This document shows positions 1-5,069 of a stretch of DNA of 5,671 bases, piece after piece. Both the position numbers and the translations under genes were made by a program. Each line of letters starts with the position of its first letter. Positions within the stretch are counted from its first letter, which is position 1. Source of the DNA: Oscillospiraceae bacterium (lineage in GTDB: Bacteria; Bacillota; Clostridia; Oscillospirales; Oscillospiraceae); NCBI GenBank assembly GCA_902766215.1, contig CACXCV010000133.1, forward strand, positions 1 to 5,671, given 5' to 3'. The notes beneath the pieces were generated by a model. That model saw only the letters and a list, made by a program, of their open reading frames with translations, ran no database searches and was not told where the DNA came from.

Positions 1-2
1 CC

Positions 3-1829
3 TTCGGCAAGCATCTTCCCAACGGCAACCTGACCCCCCGGGAGCACGGCGGCGGCACGCAGGAGCAGATTTCCGCCCCCTATCACGACGATATCTATGT
101 GGGCTACCGCTATTTCGACACCTTCGGCAAGGACGTGCTGTTCCCCTTCGGCTTTGGCCTGAGCTATGGCCAGCCGGTGATGACCCGCTGCAGCGTGGCG
201 CTGGATCAGGCCACCGTGTCCGTCAGCGCCGACATCACCAACGAAAGCCAGAACCATGCCGCCCGCGAGGTGGTGCAGGTCTATGTCTCCGCCCCCGACG
301 GCAAGCTGGAGCAGCCGTATCAGAAGCTGGCCGGCTATGTCAAGACCGGTCTGCTGGCCCCGGGCCAGAGCGAAACCGTCAAGCTGCACTTTCCGGTGAG
401 CGACCTGGCCAGCTATGACGAGTCCGCCGCCGCCTATGTGCTCGAGCCGGGCCTGTACTACCTCCGCGTGGGCAGCAGCAGCCGCAGCACCACCGTCGCC
501 GGGGCCATTCAGGTGCCCGAGCGGATCCGCGTGCAGCAGCTGAGCAACCGCATGGGCACGGTTCCGGCCGACTTTGCCCCGCTGCGCAAGCAGGGCGTCA
601 CACCCATCACCTATGCCGGCGAGACCCAGGAGCTGAAGGCTGCCGCCGCGCACCCCATGGTGCTCTCGCCCCGCGAGATCACCTGCCAGAGCGTGAAATA
701 CTCCGGCCACTATGTCTCCGCCCAGCCCAAGCCGGGCCTGACGCTGGTTGACGTGGCCGAGGGCCGCGGCACCTGCGAGGAGCTGGCCGCCAGCATGGAC
801 TGGGACGATCTTTGCCGCCTGGTCTGCGGCCAGGGGATGGATTTCTCCGGCTTTGACCTGGAGGCCATGCCCGCCGAGAACCGCCCGCAGGGGCCGGAGG
901 CCGACGCCTTTGCCGCGCTGGTGGCCGCCATCCGCTCGGGCGAAATCCAGTTTGTCGTCCCCGGCGAGGCCGGGCAGAGCCCCGACCTGTGGGACAAATA
1001 CGCCATTCCGCCCATCACGCTCTGCGACGGCCCCGCCGGCCTGCGCATTACCAAGGACATCAAAAAGGACGGCGAAATTGTCGGCCATCAATACTGCACC
1101 GCTTTCCCCACCGGGTCGCTGCTGGCCTGCTCGTTCGACCCGGCGCTGCTGGAGGAGATGGGCCGCGCCGTGGGCACGGAGATGGGCGAGTATCGGGTGG
1201 ATCTCTGGCTGGCTCCCGGCATGAACATCCATCGCAACCCGCTCTGCGGCCGCAACTTTGAATATTTCTCCGAGGACCCGGTGATCTCCGGCCGCTGCGC
1301 CGCCGCCATAACCCGCGGCGTGCAGAAGCAGGGGAACGGCGGCGTGACCATCAAGCACTTTGCCGGCAACGATCAGGAATACATGCGCGGCTGCTCCAAC
1401 GACATCGTCACCGAGCGCGCCCTGCGCGAGATCTATCTGCGCGGCTTTGAGATTGCCGTACGCACGGCCGCCCCCCGCTCGGTCATGACCTCGTACAACG
1501 ACATCAACGGCGTGCCCAGCGCCGACAACTATGACCTCTGCACCGCCATTCTCCGCGACGAGTGGGGCTTTGACGGTCTGGTGATGACCGACTGGGGCGG
1601 CGGCGTCAGCAGCCCGGCCATCTCGATGTATGCCGGCAACGACATGATTCAGCCCGGCGGAACGCAGGTGATGCAGGCGCTGAAGGAAACTGTGGAAGCC
1701 GGCAAGGCCGTGGTGTCCCACGGCGCGGCCCGCGAGACGGTGGTTCCCACCCGTGCCCAAGTGGAGCAGAGCGCCGTGCACATCCTGAAGGTGATCCTGC
1801 GCTCGCAGGCCTTCCGCCGCAGGAGATAA
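3..1829 (+). CDS. Beta-glucosidase-type glycoside hydrolase, family GH3, circularly permuted; 5' end outside window
   Basis: The frame is open from the left edge (first full codon at nt 3) to TAA at 1827-1829, giving about 608 visible residues, so the true start lies upstream; the GTG at 99 is only an internal codon. Domain order is the reverse of the classical GH3 order. First comes the end of the alpha/beta sandwich domain (YVGYRYFD and PFGFGLSYG, nt 96-170), then a fibronectin-III-like domain (about nt 200-490), a linker, and the GH3 catalytic TIM barrel (about nt 1000-1720). Barrel motifs are DGPAGLRI (near 1026), NFEYFSEDP (1254-1280), KHF (1353-1361), SYNDINGVPS (about 1491-1520) and GFDGLVMTDW, whose Asp codon at 1590-1592 is the expected catalytic nucleophile. 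The acid/base Glu, normally in the sandwich domain, should lie upstream of the window. This permuted order is known from Ruminococcus albus and Butyrivibrio beta-glucosidases. The reaction is probably release of terminal beta-linked glucose or xylose from oligosaccharides; exact substrate is unknown. Location cannot be judged without the N-terminus. Confidence 0.93.
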   Translation, partial: FGKHLPNGNLTPREHGGGTQEQISAPYHDDIYVGYRYFDTFGKDVLFPFGFGLSYGQPVMTRCSVALDQATVSVSADITNESQNHAAREVVQVYVSAPDGKLEQPYQKLAGYVKTGLLAPGQSETVKLHFPVSDLASYDESAAAYVLEPGLYYLRVGSSSRSTTVAGAIQVPERIRVQQLSNRMGTVPADFAPLRKQGVTPITYAGETQELKAAAAHPMVLSPREITCQSVKYSGHYVSAQPKPGLTLVDVAEGRGTCEELAASMDWDDLCRLVCGQGMDFSGFDLEAMPAENRPQGPEADAFAALVAAIRSGEIQFVVPGEAGQSPDLWDKYAIPPITLCDGPAGLRITKDIKKDGEIVGHQYCTAFPTGSLLACSFDPALLEEMGRAVGTEMGEYRVDLWLAPGMNIHRNPLCGRNFEYFSEDPVISGRCAAAITRGVQKQGNGGVTIKHFAGNDQEYMRGCSNDIVTERALREIYLRGFEIAVRTAAPRSVMTSYNDINGVPSADNYDLCTAILRDEWGFDGLVMTDWGGGVSSPAISMYAGNDMIQPGGTQVMQALKETVEAGKAVVSHGAARETVVPTRAQVEQSAVHILKVILRSQAFRRRR

Positions 1830-1886
1830 GGCCGCCTGTTGAAAGACAGCGGGTACGCCGCGCACACGGCAGAGCGCCCCGGATAA

Positions 1887-1927
1887 AACAGCCCCGCGCC
1901 GCTGATGGACAGCGGCGCGGGGCTGTT
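1887..1927. terminator. Strong perfect hairpin between convergent genes, probable bidirectional terminator
   Basis: A perfect 17-bp inverted repeat (left arm 1887-1903, right arm 1911-1927) flanks a 7-nt loop. It lies 57 nt after the GH3 stop and is GC-rich in the stem. On the + strand the arm ends in GGCTGTTCTG, so the U-tract is poor. On the - strand it is followed by TTTT. It most likely ends GH3 transcripts and backs up the adjacent terminator of the - strand genes. Confidence 0.75.
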
Positions 1928-1931
1928 CTGA

Positions 1932-1965
1932 TAAAAACAAAGGCAGGCAGCGGATGCTGCCTGCC
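1932..1965 (-). terminator. Rho-independent terminator of the yabR-end transcript
   Basis: A perfect 10-bp stem (arms 1942-1951 and 1956-1965) has a 4-nt loop. Read on the - strand it is followed at once by a U-rich run, TTTGTTTTTA (1941-1932). It lies 26 nt downstream of the yabR stop codon. Stem plus U-tract in this orientation is the textbook intrinsic terminator form, so the leftward transcription unit ends here. Confidence 0.85.
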
Positions 1966-1991
1966 GGATCGGTCTGTCCTTGGCGCGGGCC

Positions 1992-2408
1992 TCAGCGGCG
2001 GCGCGTCTTGGTTTTGTGCTCGGAGTACTGGCGGATGGTGCTGAGCTTGCTGTCTGAATCAGCCATAAAGGCCTTGAGCTTGTCCTCAAAGGTCTGCGGC
2101 TCGCGGGGGGCTGCGGCATTGCTGCGCGGGGCAGGCCCGCTGCGGCGCGGCTGGCCGGCGGGACGCGGGGGTGGATCCAGTGCCTTTTTGATGGACAGGT
2201 TAATCTTTCCTGCCGGGTCAATGGCCAGAACCTTGACCTTGACCTCCTGTCCTTCGGTCAGGTGGTCGCGAATGTTGTTGACGTAGGTATTGGCAATCTC
2301 GGAGATGTGCACCATGCCGGTCTTTCCGCCGGGCAGGGCCACAAACGCACCGAAGTTGGTGATACCCGTTACTTTTCCTTCTGCAATTGCTCCAACTGCA
2401 AGCTCCAT
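1992..2408 (-). CDS. yabR: S1 domain RNA-binding protein, YabR family
   Basis: 138 residues. Residues 1 to about 75 form one S1 (OB-fold) RNA-binding domain with the motifs VTGITNFGAFV, GKTGMVHISEI and INLSIKKA, closely resembling B. subtilis YabR as I recall it. A basic Pro/Ala/Arg-rich linker follows (about 78-106). The tail, FEDKLKAFMADSDSKLSTIRQ and then a Lys/Arg-rich end, resembles the short C-terminal segment often seen in clostridial YabR proteins. It is presumably a cytoplasmic protein that binds RNA or the ribosome; its precise role is not settled in the family. It is the last gene of the leftward run, 30 nt after divIC, the same neighbour as in B. subtilis. The ATG at 2408 is supported by the family N-terminus although the Shine-Dalgarno lies unusually far upstream. 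The stop is TGA. Confidence 0.92.
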   Translation of the reverse strand: MELAVGAIAEGKVTGITNFGAFVALPGGKTGMVHISEIANTYVNNIRDHLTEGQEVKVKVLAIDPAGKINLSIKKALDPPPRPAGQPRRSGPAPRSNAAAPREPQTFEDKLKAFMADSDSKLSTIRQYSEHKTKTRRR

Positions 2409-2422
2409 ATTTTGTGCCCAGT

Positions 2423-2430
2423 CCTCCTTA
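2423..2430 (-). promoter_or_regulatory. Shine-Dalgarno of yabR with long 14-nt spacing
   Basis: The - strand reads TAAGGAGG, a full-strength anti-16S match, but 14 nt (2422-2409) separate it from the ATG at 2408. No ATG, GTG or TTG lies at normal spacing in the same frame, and the S1 domain begins right after the chosen ATG, so the start stands despite the spacing. Confidence 0.6.
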
Positions 2431-2438
2431 GAATTCCA

Positions 2439-2717
2439 TCAGTCGCCCAGGTTGTAGAAAATCATTTCGCCCTCGGTGACGAAGCCCAGCTTATTGCGGG
2501 CGACCTCCTCGACGCCTTCGCGCGAGCCGACCCGTGCGATGGCCTGCTCGAGACGCTGATTTTCCTGCGCCGTGGTCGTGATCTGCTCCTGCAGTGCCGC
2601 GTTGGCCGCTTCCTGCTGGCTGATCTGCGCCTGCAGGCCCAGCAGCATAACGATAGCGTATACAGCCACCGCCAGAATAATCAACTTGGTAAGCATCGAC
2701 GATTTCCGCAGCCGCAT
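2439..2717 (-). CDS. divIC: Septum formation initiator DivIC/FtsB-like cell division protein
   Basis: 92 residues with the classical DivIC/FtsB layout. There is a short basic cytoplasmic N-terminus (MRLRKSSMLTK), one membrane helix (about 11-28, rich in Leu/Ile/Val/Ala), an extracytoplasmic coiled coil (about 29-62, with many Gln, Glu and Ala), and a C-terminal segment with SREGVEEVARNKLGFVTEGE. In Bacillus, DivIC forms a divisome complex with FtsL and DivIB at the septum. Its position between yabQ and yabR matches B. subtilis and supports DivIC rather than the paralog FtsL. The ATG at 2717 has a G-rich SD-like run (complement of 2724-2728) at 6-nt spacing. The reading frame of yabQ runs over most of this gene, but codon use and the protein motifs make this the real frame here. 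The stop is TGA. Confidence 0.93.
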   Translation of the reverse strand: MRLRKSSMLTKLIILAVAVYAIVMLLGLQAQISQQEAANAALQEQITTTAQENQRLEQAIARVGSREGVEEVARNKLGFVTEGEMIFYNLGD

Positions 2718-3174
2718 GGCGATCCCCCGTTTCGTATGGCACCCTGATTTTCCGAATCTGAGTCAGGATGATTGTACCCCTTTTTCTGAAAAAATGGAAG
2801 CCCTTTTTTATGATTTTTTGCAGAAAAAGCGACAGTTTTTTGGCCGGGCGGAGGACAAACCGGATTATTGTGCCCAAATAATGAAATAATTGGCATGTCA
2901 GGAATAAAAAAACACGCCCGACGGTTAAAAACCAGGCCAGTGCGCCCAGGCCCATCCCTGCCAACGACCCCAGCCGCAGCAGGCCCTGCCCGGGATAGAG
3001 CATAAACAGCCACAGCGCCGGCAGCACCAGCAGGCAGAACAGCCCGTCCCACAGGTGGCGCAGGCCGGTGCTGCGCCGCAGGGCGCGAAACACGTCATAG
3101 CCCATGGCCAGCGCCGCGCCCCAGAGCAGCGCCGCGGCAAACTCGCCCAGCTGGGCAGCGACCGGCAGCTCCAT
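2491..3174 (-). CDS. yabQ: Spore cortex biosynthesis protein YabQ; C-terminal frame overlaps divIC
   Basis: The open frame gives 227 residues. The first 110 or so form several hydrophobic segments (about 6-26, 41-60, 66-86 and 88-108), with GYDVFRALRR after the first, as expected for YabQ, an integral membrane protein. A Lys/Arg/Phe-rich amphipathic stretch follows (about 109-144). YabQ is made in the mother cell under sigma-E and is needed for spore cortex formation in B. subtilis. The ATG overlaps the yabP stop as TGATG, indicating translational coupling; no clear SD is seen. Oddity: from about residue 150 on the frame runs through divIC for 227 nt and the peptide becomes Gly/Ala/Arg-rich and unlike a membrane protein, so the true C-terminus may lie near 2740-2800. 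A +1 shift in the A/T-rich tract would end the protein at TGA 2765-2763, just before divIC. The N-terminal assignment is firm from context; the end is uncertain. Confidence 0.8.
   Translation of the reverse strand: MELPVAAQLGEFAAALLWGAALAMGYDVFRALRRSTGLRHLWDGLFCLLVLPALWLFMLYPGQGLLRLGSLAGMGLGALAWFLTVGRVFLFLTCQLFHYLGTIIRFVLRPAKKLSLFLQKIIKKGFHFFRKRGTIILTQIRKIRVPYETGDRHAAAEIVDAYQVDYSGGGCIRYRYAAGPAGADQPAGSGQRGTAGADHDHGAGKSASRAGHRTGRLARRRRGGRPQ
2771..2799 (-). promoter_or_regulatory. Weak candidate vegetative promoter for divIC-yabR
   Basis: In an AT-rich patch inside the 3' part of yabQ the - strand has TACAAT (2776-2771), five of six matches to the sigma-A -10 box. The hexamer 17 nt upstream, TTCCAT (2799-2794), matches the -35 consensus poorly. 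Transcription from here would start about 45 nt before divIC and would free it from the sporulation promoter of yabPQ. This is inference from one hexamer, position and base composition. Confidence 0.25.
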
Positions 3175-3458
3175 CAGCGGAACAGCCGGGAGAGGAAGCC
3201 GCCCTCCCGCGGGCCGGTTTCATAGGTGAGGCTGTCCACCTGCCCCTCCATGCGCACCTCGCCGCCCTCCAGCGAGAGCATCTCCAGGTGCAGCTGCTCG
3301 CCGCGCACCACCAGCGTCCCCCGGGAGGTGGAGAGCACCACCATCTGCTCGTCAAAGCTCTCCACGTCGCTGACCCCGCTGACGCTCAGCCGCCCGCGGC
3401 CGTCCAGGGTCAGCTTGTGCGCCGTCTCCAGCGCCCGCTCGTCATAGGCATAAGGCAT
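3174..3458 (-). CDS. yabP: Sporulation protein YabP
   Basis: 94 residues from the ATG at 3458. The protein shows the YabP family pattern: HKLTLDGRGRLSVSGVSDVESFDEQMVVLST, split here as HKLTLDGRGRLSVSG then VSDVESFDEQ, followed by GTLVVRGEQLHLEMLSLEGG, then VDSLTYE and the ending FLSRLFR. YabP proteins are short (about 100 aa) and all-beta in appearance; they are made in the mother cell during sporulation, and their biochemical role is unclear. I chose the ATG at 3458 because a GAGGAG Shine-Dalgarno (3471-3466) sits 7 nt upstream. The longer frame to 3515 would begin upstream of the sigma-E-like promoter and add a tail with no family resemblance. An ATG at 3464 is too close to the SD. The TGA stop shares a base with the yabQ start, so yabP and yabQ form a coupled pair. 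Confidence 0.9.
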   Translation of the reverse strand: MPYAYDERALETAHKLTLDGRGRLSVSGVSDVESFDEQMVVLSTSRGTLVVRGEQLHLEMLSLEGGEVRMEGQVDSLTYETGPREGGFLSRLFR

Positions 3459-3465
3459 ATCCATT

Positions 3466-3471
3466 CTCCTC
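3466..3471 (-). promoter_or_regulatory. Shine-Dalgarno of yabP deciding the start
   Basis: GAGGAG on the - strand lies 7 nt before the ATG at 3458 and only 1 nt before the ATG at 3464. This favours the downstream ATG as the yabP start. Confidence 0.7.
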
Positions 3472-3491
3472 GCATCGATGTTGTATACTCC

Positions 3492-3521
3492 ATCGTATGC
3501 GCGGGGGCGGGACAATATGCC
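3492..3521 (-). promoter_or_regulatory. Candidate sigma-E sporulation promoter of yabPQ
   Basis: On the - strand GGCATATT (3521-3514) is followed after exactly 14 nt by CATACGAT (3499-3492). The sigma-E consensus is about GKMATATT, 14-15 nt, CATACAMT; the -35 matches fully and the -10 in seven of eight positions. The element lies in the 63-nt rqcP-yabP gap, its -35 touching the rqcP stop. Transcription would start near 3485, giving a leader of about 27 nt with the yabP SD inside it. In B. subtilis yabPQ is under sigma-E control, so sequence and context agree. Confidence 0.8.
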
Positions 3522-3770
3522 TCAGTCGGCGCGGATTTCGCGGTACATGGCAGCAGCGTCCTCCTTGCGGACATTCTCGGCCGCGCTGACCACCTCGACG
3601 CAAAGCGACTTGGCGCCAAAGCGGATCTCCAGCCGGTCGCCGGGCTTGACCTCATAGCCGGCCTTGGCCGGGCGGCCGTTGACGCTCACGCGCTCGTTGT
3701 CACAGGCCTCGTTGGCCACGGTGCGCCGTTTGATCAGGCGGGACACCTTCAGATATTTATCCAGTCGCAT
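3522..3770 (-). CDS. rqcP: RNA-binding S4 domain protein RqcP (YabO), ribosome quality control
   Basis: 82 residues, almost all one S4 domain: MRLDKYLKVSRLIKRRTVAN, then a segment with RVSVNGRPAKAGYEVKPGD, a short strand region and the tail KEDAAAMYREI. This closely matches RqcP/YabO of Firmicutes in length and sequence. RqcP binds the 50S subunit-peptidyl-tRNA complex and works with RqcH to add alanine tails to stalled nascent chains. Arg2 and Arg16, conserved basic residues of the S4 face, are present. The family paralog Hsp15/HslR is longer and usually carries a C-terminal basic tail that is missing here. The start ATG at 3770 has an AAGGA-type SD about 6 nt upstream. It lies 18 nt after hemW, so the two are probably co-transcribed, and directly before the sigma-E-like promoter of yabP. 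The stop is TGA. Confidence 0.93.
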   Translation of the reverse strand: MRLDKYLKVSRLIKRRTVANEACDNERVSVNGRPAKAGYEVKPGDRLEIRFGAKSLCVEVVSAAENVRKEDAAAMYREIRAD

Positions 3771-3788
3771 GAAAGTTCCTTTCCTCCG

Positions 3789-4985
3789 TCAGGTGCGGAT
3801 GATGGGGTGGCTGTTGTTCTGAATCTCCAGCAGCTCCCCGATGATCTGGTTGGACAGCAGAAAGCCCTGGGGCGTGAGCCGCCAGCGGCCGTCGGCCGTG
3901 CGGAAGGCCAGCTTCTGCCCGGCGTATTCCCGCAGCTTTTCTTCCAGAGGGGCAAAGGGCATGAGATAGGTGCTCTGATACTCGGTTTCTTCAATGCCCC
4001 AGGCAGTGCGCAGGCGCAGCATCAGATATTCGCCGCCCCGCTCACGCAGGGGAATGCTCTCACACTCGGAGAGCATGTTCTCACCGCCGCGCAGGCCCTT
4101 GAGATAGGTTTGCAGGTCGGCCCGGTAGGTATAGCGCTTGCCGGCAAAGTCGGAGGCCGCGCTGGGACCAAAGCTGAGGTATTCGCCGCCCAGCCAGTAT
4201 TTCAGGTTGTGCCGGCTGGCATAGCCCTCCAGGGCAAAGTTGGAGATTTCATACTGCTGATAGCCATAGGCCGCCAGCGTGGACACAGCATAGAGATACA
4301 TGTCCGCCTGGGTGTCGTCGTCGGGGAGGTTGACGCAGTCGCGGTATTCATACAGGGGCGTGCCCTCCTCCACCTTGAGGCCATAGCAGGAGATGTGCTG
4401 GGTCTGCAGGGCCAGGGCGCTGCGCAGCGTCTTGGCCCAGCCCTCGCGGGTCTGGTTGGGCAGGCCGTACATCAGGTCGATGCTGATGTTTTCAAAGCCG
4501 GCGATTTTCGCGTTTTCCACCGCCAGGCGGGCCTGCTCCCAGTTGTGCGGGCGGCCCAGGGCGCGCAGGTGCTCGTCGCTGTCCGACTGCACGCCGATGG
4601 AGATGCGGTTAAAGCCCGCGCGCACCAGCGCGTGCATCCCCCGCGGCGTAACCGAATCAGGGTTGGCCTCCAGGGTAATCTCGGCCTCGCGGGCCACATG
4701 AAAGCGCCGCTGGATCTCGGCCAGGATGCGCTTGCAGTTGCTCACGCCATAAAAGCTGGGGGTGCCGCCGCCGAAGTAGATTGTGTCAACAATATAGCCG
4801 GGGGCGCGGGCCGCCGCCTCGCGGATGTGCTGCAGCAGGCCGCTCAGATAGTCGCGCATCAGCTCGCTGTTGCGTCCGCCGCCCAGGGAGTAAAAGTCGC
4901 AGTATTCGCACTTGCTGCGGCAGAAGGGGATGTGTACATAAATGCCCAGGGGCTTTGCCTCCCCGGCGGTAGCTGCTTTTGCCAT
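3789..4985 (-). CDS. hemW: Radical SAM heme chaperone HemW (HemN-like)
   Basis: 398 residues, close to the usual HemW length of about 380. IYVHIPFC begins the radical-SAM core and the cluster ligands are Cys22, Cys26 and Cys29 (CxxxCxxC) followed by DF. True coproporphyrinogen III dehydrogenase HemN has a fourth Cys there (CxxCxC), so the absence of that Cys favours HemW. Further motifs are FGGGTPS (71-77), EANPDS, NRISIGVQS and DLMYGLPNQT in the core, and YEISNFA, SRHNLKYW and FGPSA in the HemN/HemW C-terminal part. HemW binds heme covalently and is thought to pass it to membrane cytochromes; its partner in an anaerobe such as this is unknown. The start ATG at 4985 has AAGGAG (4999-4994) 8 nt upstream. 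The gene follows lepA after 84 nt, an order also found in B. subtilis. Older annotations call it oxygen-independent coproporphyrinogen III oxidase. The stop is TGA. Confidence 0.95.
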   Translation of the reverse strand: MAKAATAGEAKPLGIYVHIPFCRSKCEYCDFYSLGGGRNSELMRDYLSGLLQHIREAAARAPGYIVDTIYFGGGTPSFYGVSNCKRILAEIQRRFHVAREAEITLEANPDSVTPRGMHALVRAGFNRISIGVQSDSDEHLRALGRPHNWEQARLAVENAKIAGFENISIDLMYGLPNQTREGWAKTLRSALALQTQHISCYGLKVEEGTPLYEYRDCVNLPDDDTQADMYLYAVSTLAAYGYQQYEISNFALEGYASRHNLKYWLGGEYLSFGPSAASDFAGKRYTYRADLQTYLKGLRGGENMLSECESIPLRERGGEYLMLRLRTAWGIEETEYQSTYLMPFAPLEEKLREYAGQKLAFRTADGRWRLTPQGFLLSNQIIGELLEIQNNSHPIIRT

Positions 4986-5033
4986 GGTTCTCGCTCCTTG
5001 CGTTGTCTTTGGGCCCGCGCGGCCCGTCAGATT

Positions 5034-5054
5034 GGGGCCGCCTGCGGCGGCCCC
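5034..5054. other. GC-rich inverted repeat in the lepA-hemW gap
   Basis: A perfect 9-bp stem (5034-5042 with 5046-5054) has a 3-nt loop, beginning 15 nt after the lepA stop in the direction of transcription. No U-tract follows on the - strand, so it is not a normal intrinsic terminator. It could stabilise or attenuate the mRNA. A smaller imperfect palindrome, GGGCCCGCGCGGCCC, lies next to it at 5011-5025. Confidence 0.45.
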
Positions 5055-5069
5055 GGGGTTGGGTCTGGA

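Noticed and set aside
748..1224. Long open frames (+ 748-1224, + 989-1261, - 710-1063, - 1088-1369) inside the GH3 gene.
   Set aside because: Their products are Arg/Pro/Ala-rich with no family resemblance, as expected from alternate frames of GC-rich coding DNA; the GH3 frame carries all catalytic motifs.
1649..2221. Open frame of 190 aa on the - strand spanning the GH3 end, the terminators and part of yabR.
   Set aside because: It crosses two strong hairpins and two well-supported genes in other frames and encodes low-complexity Arg/Pro/Ser sequence.
2262..2747. Open frames on the + strand opposite yabR, divIC and yabQ (1954-2286, 2262-2747, 2572-2889).
   Set aside because: Antisense to recognisable genes, without SD or known motifs.
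2803..2809. Programmed -1 frameshift at A AAA AAG in yabQ.
   Set aside because: The heptamer is in the right frame, but no convincing stimulatory stem-loop or upstream SD is visible and the -1 product has an unremarkable tail; chance in a Lys-rich stretch is likelier.
3459..3515. Longer yabP starting at 3515.
   Set aside because: The added residues have no family match, the sigma-E-like promoter would lie inside the coding region, and GAGGAG is correctly spaced for the ATG at 3458.
4202..4972. Open frames over hemW on both strands (4202-4384 -, 4393-4701 +, 4472-4699 -, 4781-4972 +, and 4786-5205 -).
   Set aside because: Shadows of hemW and the lepA end; compositions are Arg/Ala/Pro-rich and no motif is visible.
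3789..4985. Coproporphyrinogen III dehydrogenase HemN as the identity of this gene.
   Set aside because: The cluster motif is CxxxCxxC followed by DF, lacking the extra Cys of true HemN, and length and context fit HemW.
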